Shown here piece after piece: positions 47,827 through 59,175 of a stretch of 64,000 nucleotides of DNA. Under the pieces are notes generated by a model. The model worked only from the letters and a program-made list of their open reading frames with translations. It was not told the origin of the DNA and searched no databases. A program made the translations under genes and the position numbers. Position 1 is the stretch's first letter. Each line of letters begins with the position of its first letter. Origin of the DNA: Volvox africanus (lineage: Eukaryota; Chlorophyta; Chlorophyceae; Chlamydomonadales; Volvocaceae); the NCBI GenBank assembly GCA_030268105.1, contig BSDZ01000086.1, positions 4,418,501 to 4,482,500 on the forward strand, written 5' to 3'.

Positions 47827-50800
47827 ATGCTGGACATCAACCTTTTTAGGACAGGTGATATCATCGCACGAAGATAGGCAAGTATTGAGGTGTCGACGTT
47901 CGATCGTGCTGCGCTTGCAGAAAAGGGCGGCGACCCCGAGCTGGTTCGGGAGTCACAACGGAGGCGCTTCGCCGATGTATCGTTAGTCGACAAAGTTATC
48001 GAATTGGACTCAGAATGGCGGCAAGGTGAGTTCCGGTTCGGTGGGAAGTTCGGAGAGCTGCCTCTTTAAAGGCTGAAAGCATCGCATGTAGGGTGTCCTT
48101 GCCATGTTATTCAGTATTGTCTATTGGGTTATGCAGTTCGCTTCCAGCTGGATCAGCTGAACAAGGAATTCAATGCGCTGAACAAAGAGATTGCCAACGT
48201 GCGGAAGGTGCGTGCGCTCATTCACTTCGTACGCGACTCGGCTACCATTGTTACCAGGGCACCCTGGCCGTGGATCACGCGACGAGTGGTAAACCGCGTC
48301 CAGTGGTCATGGCCCCAGGGTCATGCCCCCAGGACATGCCTCTCGAAATTACTAAGGAGCTTATATCGAGAGAGCTTTGCCTGCTTTATAAATTTGGCAA
48401 TACGTTGTTGATGCCTATGTTATAGGTCTCGTGTTGCCAATTCCTGTAGATTATCCGTATATGTTGTCAGGGAAGGCTGAGTCGCCTGGGCAAAGTTCTA
48501 TCCACGGACTTGCACCCATAGGAGAAATAGATTGTTTGATCCGGGCCTTCGCCCTGAAAAGTTGCCCCGTGGCATTGAAAGCTCCTGACTTCGCCACTTT
48601 GCATCGGTTGGCACCTGGTTTAGGAGCTACAGTCTAGCACAAACATGTACCCAAATGGTCACCGTAGCGTTACGGCAACGAGCCTTACGGTAACGTCAGC
48701 ACCAGAGCTAGTAAGGGCATTAAAAGGTGCTTTCGGGCGTCGTACTGTGACACTTGAACGTCCGCCTCACGCATGTGCCGTGTGTGACCTGGCCCACAGG
48801 CTGGTGGAAACTCAGACGAGCTGCAGGAGAAAAGCAAGGAACTGAAGAAGGTCATCCAGTTGACGGACGAGAAGGAGAAGGAGATCATCATTACCCGTGA
48901 TACCAAGCTAGTCTCAATTGGCAACATCGTGCACGATAGCGTGCCTGTCAGCCAGGACGAGGTGCGCTGCTCCCTTCGGCCGCTAGCTGCGTGCTCCCAT
49001 CCCCGTCTCTGCCCAGTTGTTCTGTCCTGATGCGACGGTGGCATCACACCATCGCATTACCTTTGCATAACGATGGTTAAAATGAGCCCTGAGCGTTTTC
49101 CTTTCAGAACTCCAATATGCATCTGCTGATTCGGCCCTAGCGTTCTGGCCAAGTTGTGTGACTGGTCAACACAACTACTTATGCACTCCTACTTCCCACG
49201 ATACAGACCGGCACCGGCGTCGTATCCAGTCCAACACGACTCTCGTCCTCGGTCCTTCGCATTTCCTCTCCTTGTCTTTCTGCCCTCGTGCGCCCTCGCT
49301 GGCACGGCTTCCATCCATTTTGCCATGTGTTTAGGCTGTCTGTCTGTCCAACTCCAGGCTAACAACGCGATTGTAAAGACCTTCGGTGAGCCTCGTCCCT
49401 CCGTGGACCCGGCCACCGGTAAGAAGCTGTACAACCACGTGGACCTGGTGCAGCTTCTGGGCATTGTGAACCTGGAGGCAGGGCAGGAGGTGGGCAGTGG
49501 GTGGGTGGGCTGATAGCCAAGAGGATGAGGCAGGCCGATAGTACAACTATTTTACATGGGAGGAGTTTAGGTCAACTCCTTCCACAGGGAGGTGGGTACT
49601 TTTACAAACGTAAGGATATGGCGTGTGTCATTTCAATAGTGTCTTGGCAAAGTGAAAAGTGGGGTGCTGCGGCAAGCTGTAAGGGCGTGCATTAGGTTGG
49701 GAAGGCGCTCCATGGATGGCTCGCAATTATCAGCTTTACCCCAATCCACTTCGCCCCTCACCACCAACATCCAGAAGAATCTGGCGAATGAACGGCGCAA
49801 TGAACGCCAGCTCAAAAGCGAATATACCAAGTCCCACACGATCCATCCACCAGGGCATGCCCACTAACTCATCAAACCTCTGACGGCTAAGGGGGTTTGG
49901 TTGGAGGATTGAACCCAGGATCACTGGCGGCCTTAGTTGCACCAAAACCTATGCCTCGGTTCCTACCTTTGGATTTGTGCAAATCAGTAAAGATTATGTC
50001 TCTATCACCTATACTTCCTGAATTTTTTATGGCTGTCCTTGTTCTGCGTGCAGGTTGCGGGAGGCCGTGGCTACTACCTGACCAACGAGGGAGTGCTATT
50101 GAACCAGGCGCTGATTAACGCTGCACTGCACTTCGCTTATAAGCGCGGCTTTTCGCCCGTGCACACGCCGTTCTTTATGCGACAGGAGATTATGGCTGAG
50201 TGCGCGCAGCTCAGCCAGTTCGATGATGAGCTGTACAAGGTCACCGGTGAGTCACGTTTGGAAGGTGCATTTAAATTCCTTCTAGAAAAGGCGAAGAGGA
50301 CAGTAAAACCCATTAGCGCGCATTTCGTCGTGCTTAAGGATGGACAGACTCAACTTCATCTGGCAAATATCTCGGCAAATCCTCTGTTGTCCCAATGACT
50401 TGGCAGGCGAGGGCGATGATAAATACTTGATTGCCACCTCGGAACAGACCCTCTGTGCCATGCACCGGAAGGGCTGGTTTGAGAAGTTAGAGCTGCCCAT
50501 CAAGTACGTGGGCTACTCGACCTGCTTCCGGAAGGAGGTCGGCAGCCACGGCAGGGACACGCTGGGCATCTTCAGGTGAAGTCATACGAGTGGCGGAAAC
50601 TCAGTTCACCCATCAACTGTACCGCGGAAGGGCATTGACATGTGGCAGAGGGAAAGAGCTTGAGGGGAAGTGCGCCAGGCGGTGCAATTGGCACAATCTT
50701 CAACGGTGCTTCCTCTCTTTCGCTTCCGCATGATTCGTCTTGTAACTTGCAATCCTAAACTATCCAATGTTCCCTTACTGCGCAGGATCCACCAATTTGA

Positions 50801-51928
50801 AAAGGTAGAGCAATTTGTGATTACATCCCCTGAGGGGAATGCCAGCTGGGACGCGATGGAAGAAATGTTGGCCAATGCGGAGGACTTCTACCAGGTATGC
50901 TGTTTAGTTGCTGGCGCGTGCATCAATTGTAGCCCAATGGGCCGATAAGCGCAAAGAACTAGATGCCAAGGCAAGCAAGCATCCATGCTGAGCAGGACAC
51001 ATAATATGGCAACTCCAGCTCCTCCGCAGTGTTTGAAGCTGGGGGTGCAAATGAGGTGGTGTGACGTGTCAAGATATGCGGGTCCAGGCCGAGAGGCCTT
51101 CGGTTCGACTTACCTGATCCGATGCAACTGTGTATCCCGTGTATTCCTTACCATACCGTATATTGCCTTAACATCATCCTCACGCATATAGACAACCGGA
51201 ATGGCAGTTTTTTGGCGTCATAAATTTCTGGCCAACTGGGATTCCTCACAATCGCTTTGTGCTATCCCCAATGAATGTCCCGGTTACAGGCTCTGGGTCT
51301 GCCTTACCGGGTTGTGAACATTGTTTCTGGTGAGCTGAACAATGCCGCCTCAAAGAAATACGACCTCGAGGCCTGGTTCCCCGCTTCCTCCACCTTCCGT
51401 GAGCTGGTGTCCTGCTCCAACTGCCTTGACTACCAGGTGGGTTGGGGACGTAGGCTGTTTTGGGGGGCTGACGGGTTCATAGGGAACTCCCGGACCCTAT
51501 CGGCACCGGTTGGGTTCATCCTGAATTGGCTCAATGCGTGCACCGCTCCAAATGTGTAAAGCCTCCCAAACCCACCAACTTCCCTTTTCCTAATACCCTC
51601 ACAATAATACCCACCGCACACACCATCGCAATTGCAGTCGCGCCGCCTGGATATTCGAATGCGCACTCCCAAGGGGGTCGCCACCGAGACCTCCAAGTCC
51701 TTCGTCCACATGCTGAACAGCACCTTGTCGGCCACTGAGCGGACCCTTTGTTGCGTCCTGGAGAACTATCAGACGCACGAGGGCGTGCGAGTGCCCGAGT
51801 TCCTTCGGCCATACATGATGGGAATGGAGTTCATCCCCTTCCGCAAGCAGTTTGACGCCAAGGGGAAGCTTGTAAGCCTGCCCAAACCTGCACCTGCAGC
51901 GACTTCCACTCCCGAGGCCAGCTCATGA
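47827..51928 (+). CDS. Seryl-tRNA synthetase, cytosolic type
   Basis: Charges tRNA-Ser (and tRNA-Sec) with serine. Ten exons: 47827-47854, 47921-48025, 48137-48207, 48800-48961, 49358-49489, 50054-50246, 50407-50575, 50786-50894, 51290-51436, 51638-51928. They sum to 1407 nt, 468 residues, with all phases matching. [20 protein letters not shown] opens the tRNA-binding coiled-coil arm, which continues in [20 protein letters not shown] and the K/E-rich exon 4. The catalytic domain shows [18 protein letters not shown], motif 1 around [26 protein letters not shown], motif 2 ([28 protein letters not shown]) and motif 3 ([20 protein letters not shown]). Length and the eukaryotic form of motif 3 fit the cytosolic enzyme; no transit peptide is seen. 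The tail is alanine/proline-rich. Confidence 0.96.
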
Positions 51929-54900
51929 AGGGGCGGGCCCCCGCGGGCAAAGCTGTTGGCGATGACTGCGCAGCAGCGAGCAGGTCCGGCAGCAGGTGCA
52001 ACAACAGAAGCAGCAGTGATGACGTTGGGAGCAAGCCCGGCAGGAGCTCTAGGGTCTGCGTTAATGGCAAGATCGGTCAATAACCGGTCCTTGGCCACGA
52101 TGTCAACATGGTCGGCTGTCACGCATTCGTGCTGGGACTCGAGGCATGGCCATGAAAGGGGAATGACGGCAGCGCCGGCGGCTTGCACTGCCGCAGTGGT
52201 TGTGGTGAAGTCGCCGGCGTGTGGTGGGCAGCTATCTTTAGTGCAGTCGTGGGGGAGGTCACCGCGGCGGACGTTGCCGTTTATGAATTTCGGCCTCGCA
52301 GCCAATGTGGCGTTGGGGCTTGCTGCCACTACTCCATCCTCCGTGCTCCTGACTCGTCGTGCTTCATTGGTCCGCTGGCCAGGGCCAACAACAGCATTGG
52401 CGCCAGTTCAGGTTCCGGTGTCAGCATCGGTGTGGAGTAGCCTGTCTGCCAGAGTGATGCCGGAGATGCCTAATGCACTAGCAGCAGGTGCAGCAGTGCT
52501 ACCGCTCTTGGGGTCGGTACACTGCACCACAGCCACAGCGGCGGGCATCTCTTGCCCGTTGGGGGTGGGGACTGGCCTTGCTATCGTTCGTCCCAATGCT
52601 GCAGTGTCGATGCCCTTGGCGATGGTGGGCGTTGGGCTTGTCTCACGCGCAGGTCGTCAGCGCGGCCCACGGGGGTTCATACTGACGGCTTTTTCACAAG
52701 TTGCACTTTGCAGCAGCAGTCTGCGAGTGGGCCACGTAGGACCATATTAGCAACTCTTTAATGACTTTCTGGGTTGGGAAGGGGTGAGCGCGCGTTGGAA
52801 TGTTAGATGGAACGCGGTGGTATGCCTAGTAAAAGAGCAGGATGTGCTAGTGCAGCGAAGCAGGCCATAGGGACGAGACAGGTGATATGTTCGAAATCCA
52901 AGAGTTCAATATGCAAAGCGTTTAGCCTGGCTTGGCATTGGGCACTCAACTGGGACCCCAGCAGGGCGGTAAGCAAAAAATAAAATGCAATCAGTGAGGG
53001 CGCGTAGTGCGCAATTGGTGACGCACGTGGCATGAGTCAATTGAACTATACAGTCTCGGAGTGGTAACTGATGCCGCACCGTGGGAATGAACGTGAGGGA
53101 TTTACGAAGCCATGGCAGCCAGCTATCACCAGCATCCCAAGTAACCGAACTTTGCCATGCAACTATTTGTGGCGAAATGCGAGCTGGTTTTAACCTTGTT
53201 TTAAACCTTGGGTTTAACGTTCGTTGGCGCCTGACCTGGAGCCGTGCAGCCACTGCATTGTTTCACCAGTGGTGAAATGTAAGATCGATCCTTGAGAATG
53301 GGCCCCCTTCCCTCCTGGCGGCGGAACGAGGCCAAGTGGCCCAATGCGGTCTTTCTCTGGTTGTGTACATGCAGCCAGTGGTTGGGCACGGCTCACTCTC
53401 CGTCGTACGTACCGCAGCACCGCACACAATTATTATGGGGGATTCACCAGAATGCGCAACGATGCACATGCACGGAGGTCCATCTGCAGCCTTACGTGCT
53501 CGTCAGCCCTGCCTATGCGACCCTGCCCATGCAAAAAACTTGCTTTGGGTCTTATAATGTTCCTTTAATAATAGAATCGTATATCGTCGCGTATCATCAT
53601 ATATGCTGTTGGCTATGGCTAGTGCGGTGCGCTGTACAGCAGCTCGTGTATATGCCATTTCAGAGCACATGAATTAGGTGCACTAACTCTGTGTGCATCA
53701 TTCACCACCAGCTCTCACACCGTGCACGCCTTCCTGCGTATGTGTCCATGGCGTTTAGGCCGTTCCAACTGTCCCCGAGGTTCTGGGCCCCCCATGATAC
53801 CAGGTCCTATGCGACACCCGTCCAATTTCTATTCCAGATTGGCTGGGCACAATTAAGCTTAAGCACTGTTCCCTCATCTCCATTTAACTACGGCTGTCTT
53901 TTCCCTACTTACCACCAATCTGGCGCACCGGGCCGATTTCGATTGTGCGGCACGAACTTGAGCACACTGGGGGGCATTCCTACCCTAATGGCCCAGCAGT
54001 AAGGATTGAAACCTTCCACCACAAAATCCAAAGTAGTACATAATACATCCCTTCCGTCGGGAATAGTGCAGGACGAAGAGATGCAAAGCGACTGAATTAC
54101 GCAATTTGGGAAGCGCTGCTCCAGGTGGTCTCGCAGGTTATGTGCATACTCTGCTCCCAAGGAGTGCACAGCCTGGTGGGTGGCGGCATATATGTTGGCA
54201 GTACGTATGGCCACTATACGATGTCAACCCATTCTCACTGAAACTTACTGAGCCGGCGTTTGGTACTGACCTGGAGCAGCACCATTATGTAATCTGCACT
54301 TCATTCCACAGACAAATGCCTCTATCTCATCAGGGCCATGGTAGGTGGTTCTGTTGATCGCCGCTCGTGAAAGTGCACGTCATATGAAGCGCGCATTTGA
54401 CTGCCCGCATTCACCTCGGCGGATCTGAAAGGCTTCCTCCAGCAGCCACAGGAGTCGAGCAGATACGCCACAGCGCGCATCTGTTTGGGTGCTCGCGTGT
54501 GCATGTAGAGGGGGAGGGGCCAAGATGGGGTTGCTGCAGTTACACGGAGTTATGGAAACCAACGCCACCTAGATACTGCGCAGGGTGGCAACACGGTTTC
54601 TTTGCCTGCACGTAGGCCTTGTACAAATGAAATGCGTATGTCAGCCACGCAACCGTAAGCAGCACCTTGGCAGATACCAAGTTGTCGCGTCCGTGCAGGG
54701 GTCCGAACAGGGACCTCTGGGTCCGTCCGTGCGTACATGCGTAAGCGCGCTGACGTACCTCTTTTTGATTGCCGCACTCCAAAAGTCTGAAGACCCTGGG
54801 CGGAGTTTGTTGTGGAATTGCAACAGTAGCCGTCGCCGTGTTGAATTTAAATTCGCAGCTTTGGTGGTATTCTTGTCGACGATGCGAAAGACAGCCTACG

Positions 54901-55982
54901 CAGGTGATGGGGCATGCAGGGGCCGGTCAAGCTGGCTGGCGAGCAAAGCATTTTCGTACAGAGAACAGTGCTTCGTGTGGTGCTGCTTATAAGGTCGAAG
55001 TTATGGTGCTTGCACACCTAGAACGAACGAATAAACCCAGCCTAAAGGCCCTATGCATGTGCATGTATGCAGGACTTATTAAAGTTCAGCACATTACCAT
55101 ACACAGGGACCATTTCCAGTTTTCCAACTGTTGATGTGGTGAGCAGCATCTACAAATATTTATTTGTGCAGAGCAATAGTGAGAGAGCGCCATCCATTAA
55201 GTGTAGGGGACTCGCACCCTGGCCTCACACACTATTGCACTCAGTGTTACAGTGGTGCGAATTGCTAGGATCTGACACTAGGTCCCTAGGTGGAACCCCC
55301 ACTAGCATACACAGGTTGATGCAAAGACAACAGGATGTGCATGATTCCCGTCTGCCCTAGGGTGAATATCCACGCTGGTGCTGCATCAGGGTTACGACCC
55401 GCCGCCCACAATGAAGAAAAGTGGATGGTAGTGCCGGGAAAATAAAGAACCCCATCCAACGCAAGCTGCCCTATGGGTTGCCAGGGACGGCCGAGGACGT
55501 TCACTGCAGGGTGGGGAGGATTGTAATGGGGGAACCTGCACCCCGGCATAATGGGCTATTGTACCCTTTGTTACAAAGTGAGCCTCCTACGAGCTGAGGC
55601 AAGGTGGTGTTTAGGGGTCTTCATGCTCTGAGGGGGGCCGCAAAAGGCCCCCTGGGCTTTTTCGCCTTGGTAAGTTTGTAACCACCTGGCTCAGTGAGGA
55701 GGCCCAGGCTGTCGGCGGTACGAGCAGGAGGACATTGTACTTCAGGTGATGCGACAGATAAGGCGATTAGGCGGAGGATTGGTCGAGTGAAGTCGATATC
55801 AACACTGACACGACAACCCGAATCTCCGAGGGTTTCGGCCTTGCGTGTGGGGCCAAGTCCCGAAACTACTGTCTTCTGAGTTCATCATCGGTTGTGGATG
55901 TGTCCGTGACGCTCGGCCGTTGCCTCCGTCTTTCCGTTCTCCGGTCTGGTCCATGTCCTCGGCTACTTCCAGCTTCCTACAG
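51929..55982. other. SerRS 3' flank and unresolved region
   Basis: A plus-strand frame of 264 codons (51956-52750) follows the SerRS stop. Its alanine/valine/serine composition and lack of family character suggest an accident of GC-rich 3' untranslated sequence. Minus-strand fragments at 54.35-54.12 kb (YHGPDEIEAFVCGMK; AVHSLGAEYAHNLRDHLEQ) and 54.69-54.60 kb (KVLLTVAWLTYAFHLYKAYV, membrane-like) look protein-like, but I could not join them in phase or name a family. The rest shows nothing. Confidence 0.4.
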
Positions 55983-57171
55983 AGCTCCTGCACCAGCTTG
56001 TACGCCGAATGTTTCTGCGGTTGGCGTGCTTCATGATGGGCTACGCGGAGTTATACGGCGTTGCGCGACTGCAGTCCCTGGCGGCGCTGGTGGTGGCCTT
56101 CAGGTGCAGGGCATGTCCCAACAGGTCTCGGGGACTGATGGGGTTCCGGGTGCTTAGAATGGCCCTACTAATATTTAGGTTTTGTGGATGCATAGTTTTA
56201 TGGATGTGTAGATTTGCATATATGCAGTCAGGAGAGCCGCCTTTGATCATTGCATGCTTCAATGCTAGCTTTTGTTTAGTAGCATAAGAGGTGTCCGCAA
56301 TTAATCTGCCCTTACTGTGTGCGGTTGGGGTACAGCTAGTCGTGACAGCAACGTGGCAGAGGAGTAACGCTGAGAGGCCCTCTCTGAATGCCGCCTCTGC
56401 GGTTCAGCGGCCGTCTGCCAGGCGCCGACACAAACTTGTCCCTTCGGATGTCTTCCCGACCTGGGTATTGACACATGGTCGCATCTCTACGGACCGTTCC
56501 GACAGGTACGGCAGCATTGCTGCTGGTGCTGGTACGCAGGATCCAAAGATGCGCAGAAGTGCTAGCGGACGAGTTCTTCCTCGAGCTGTACTACCTCTTT
56601 CGTACGCAGGAGGTACGTAATCTCCTTGCAGCTAGCCTCTGCCACACTCATTGGCGCCTGGCGCCCACGGGAGTAGCAACGCATGCCCGTCATGGACTTC
56701 ATCCTGCCCACCTCTTCGGGCCCCGAGCACCACCTTTCATCTCATCGGAACCCACACACGCGCCTTCTCATCCTTTTCCATGTATGCGGGCCCCTCCGGC
56801 TGTACTCGGAAGCGAGAGCTGTCATTCCCACTTGATAATTTGATGCTGCCCTGAACAACTCGCAGTGCAGCTCCTTTCACTGCATGCCAATCAATAACAG
56901 TACCCAAATCCCAACATCAACCCCTTCAACACGGTCCTGACCAGTGAGCCCCCACCCCCTACGACAGGTCCAGGACCAGCTCTGAGAAGTCCGGGGGGGG
57001 GGGAAATGACGCGCTGCTGGCGGAGTCCACACAGCACCTGTTTGAGGGTGTGCTACAGTGCATTGGCGAGACGGCGATGCTACACGGGCCGGGCGGGGCA
57101 GCGGGCGCTCAGAGTGTCGGACAATTTACCAACCGGGCAGCATTCGCTAAAATGCCAGGGCGGCTTACCTA
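55983..57171 (+). CDS. Unrecognised spliced gene, fragments
   Basis: Exon 55983-56103 (after CTTCCTACAG) reads LLHQLVRRMFLRLACFMMGY, then AELYGVARLQSLAALVVAFR. It joins in phase 2 to 56540-56612, which reads IQRCAEVLADEFFLELYYLF and RTQE before GTACGT. A third coding-like segment, about 56968-57171, contains NDALLAESTQHLFEGVLQCI and GETAMLHGPGG and ends at a TAA. Its entry phase does not match the previous donor, so an exon is missing or mis-drawn. It begins with an 11-G run. The helical, leucine-rich character suggests a large scaffold-type protein whose 5' part lies upstream. I recognise no family. Confidence 0.35.
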
Positions 57172-58179
57172 AAGGCTGTCACTGGTGTGTATTTGGGGGC
57201 CGGGGAGGAAGGGCCACACCCCAATATACATCGTATGGGTTGCATGCTACACGTGCACGTAATGCATGTTACACGTGCCTAGAGTGGCCTTCTTGTGGAA
57301 GAGGTTCACGAGAGGTTGTGAGAAGCTCCGTGGCAGCCCCAAGTATAGCGCTGAAGGTTGGACAGCAGATACGCACGCGCTTGACTGCGTTCTTGTCAGC
57401 TGGAAATGAGCGTCCATGCCCCATGTATGAAGCAAACCCTGCCAGATGTGGCTTCTTCATATGAGATAACCCGCTACGACAGCAGTAGGGTTCTCAATGA
57501 TTTCACGGATGAGGATAGAGCTGCGGCCCTGTGACGGCACGCTGACAGCAGTGCAGCCATGTGTAATGCAAGAGGCGGTAATCGCTTGGATGAACTGGTG
57601 CAATTGCTTCAGTGCAGTGCACCATCTGCTGCAAATCTCCATTACTTAGATCCCTTACAGTACACCTGTAGGTACGATTTAGTGGGATGTGGGGCGGCCT
57701 GCACTCGACTGAGTGCGTGCGTTCGCTCAGGTCACCTATATGGCTTCATCAAGTTGTTACTGAAGAAGAGGAACGTTGTTACACAGTTGGCGCAAGTGGC
57801 CGCTGTGGGGCCGCCACAGGGTCATCAAGGGAAAATGCCATGTCATGTACCCAGGGTACAGGTTGATATAAGTCCGGATAACAGCGTGTTCCGACGTCTC
57901 GGCAACTAACCTCCAATCCAATGCGCAAGGCGTCTGGGGGGTGAGGGGCGATGCGGCGCATACGAGCAGCGAAGTCAAAACTGCTTCCCGTATGCGGTTC
58001 CCGCTCCAAAACGCCCAGACCTGCCAAAAATGCAGCTTGCTTAAATCGCATGTCAATATCTTAGATATTCTGCAATTCGAGAGAGCATCAACCTTCTCAA
58101 ACTGCCGAACCGACAACGGTTTACGAAATGCAGTGGAGGGCAATACATTGTACCCGTTGTGCCCTGGCGGACTAGCGAT
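57172..58179. other. Intergenic, no gene seen
   Basis: Lies between the unrecognised plus-strand fragments and the RPI stop, so two 3' ends converge here. A plus-strand stretch at about 57283-57408 is open and contains LWKRFTRGCEKLRG; it could belong to the upstream gene, but no splice path supports it. Confidence 0.4.
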
Positions 58180-58992
58180 TTAGTGCTTCGGCTTGGGGCG
58201 CTCCTTAACCTCCACACCGTTGGCGCCGGCAATTATGCAAACGTCGACCATGTCCAGGAACAGACCATGGTCAACAACGCCTTCCAAAGCCAGGATGGCT
58301 TTGGATGCTGCATGCGAGTCCACGATCGGGGTCTGGAAGTATAGGTCGACGATGTAGTTGCTGTTGTCCGTCACGTAGGGCTTGTCGCCATTCATACGGA
58401 GCTTCGCCTCGCAACCCTTAACCTCCGGCAGGTTCTGAAGGCGCTGCAGAGTATACTTATGGCAGAACTGCACAATCTCCACGGGCATCGCCAGCTTGCT
58501 ACCACCCAAACCGTCAACCAGCTTTGAGTCATCGACGATGCATACAAATTTAGCAGAAGCCATCTCCACCATCTTCTCGCGCAGCAGTGCGCCACCGCGA
58601 CCCTTGACAACATCCAAGTTGGGGTCGACCTCGTCCGCACCATCGATGGCAACGTCCAAATTCGGCTGCTCGTCCAGCGTGGCAAGCGGGATCCCAAGGG
58701 AAAGGGCTTGCTCATAGGTGCGGATGGAGGTGGGAACTCCCACGATGTTAGTGAGCTTTCCCTCTTTTAGCAGCTCGCCAATACGGTCCACGGCGAACGC
58801 AGCGGTCGATCCAGTGCCCAGGCCGACGACCATGCCACTTTTTACATAATCCACAGCCTTCCAAGCTGCCAGCTTCTTGAGCTCGTCCTGGCTCAGCTGC
58901 GTCGTGGACGCTGCGGCCATTATGCGCACGTTGCGTTGAGCTGGGCGAGCGGCGGCAACGCGGGGACCGGTGGTACTGGCACGAAGCATCAT
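58180..58992 (-). CDS. Ribose-5-phosphate isomerase, plastid type
   Basis: Interconverts ribose-5-phosphate and ribulose-5-phosphate in the Calvin cycle and oxidative pentose phosphate pathway. A single uninterrupted frame of 270 residues, unusual among its intron-rich neighbours. The ATG at 58992 (MMLRASTTGPRVAAARPAQ) opens a leader rich in A/R/S/T that ends near RIMAAAS, a typical plastid transit peptide. The RpiA fold then shows GLGTGSTAAFAVDRI, the active-site loop AIDGADEVDP, the catalytic KGRGGALLREK, and FVCIVDDSKLVDGLG. The C-terminus ends in KERPKPKH. All key acidic and lysine residues are present. It is transcribed away from the CDKN3-like gene. Confidence 0.96.
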   Translation of the reverse strand: MMLRASTTGPRVAAARPAQRNVRIMAAASTTQLSQDELKKLAAWKAVDYVKSGMVVGLGTGSTAAFAVDRIGELLKEGKLTNIVGVPTSIRTYEQALSLGIPLATLDEQPNLDVAIDGADEVDPNLDVVKGRGGALLREKMVEMASAKFVCIVDDSKLVDGLGGSKLAMPVEIVQFCHKYTLQRLQNLPEVKGCEAKLRMNGDKPYVTDNSNYIVDLYFQTPIVDSHAASKAILALEGVVDHGLFLDMVDVCIIAGANGVEVKERPKPKH

Positions 58993-59175
58993 TGTGTTTA
59001 ACACAAACAGCAGCTATGAGGACAGCAGCAAATGTCTCAGTGCGTGGCTATCAGTATTGCATGACAATTTCTAACCCAATCGCTGGGCTTCGGAGCGCGA
59101 TCCCAAGAACGCTTTGGCCTTAGCTTGCATGAGCACAGTAATCATTTTTAACAAATTGAAAACCTCAATATTCTT
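58993..59175. promoter_or_regulatory. Divergent promoter region, RPI / CDKN3-like phosphatase
   Basis: Only 183 bp separate the two opposing start codons, so this interval must hold both 5' untranslated regions and probably a bidirectional promoter. Both starts are supported: the plastid leader on the left, and an in-frame TAA shortly upstream of the ATG on the right. It is AT-richer than the coding sequence beside it. Confidence 0.6.

Noticed and set aside
51956..52750. 264-codon plus-strand frame after SerRS
   Set aside because: It starts 28 bp after the SerRS stop, has no domain, signal or splice logic and a composition expected of GC-rich 3' untranslated sequence.
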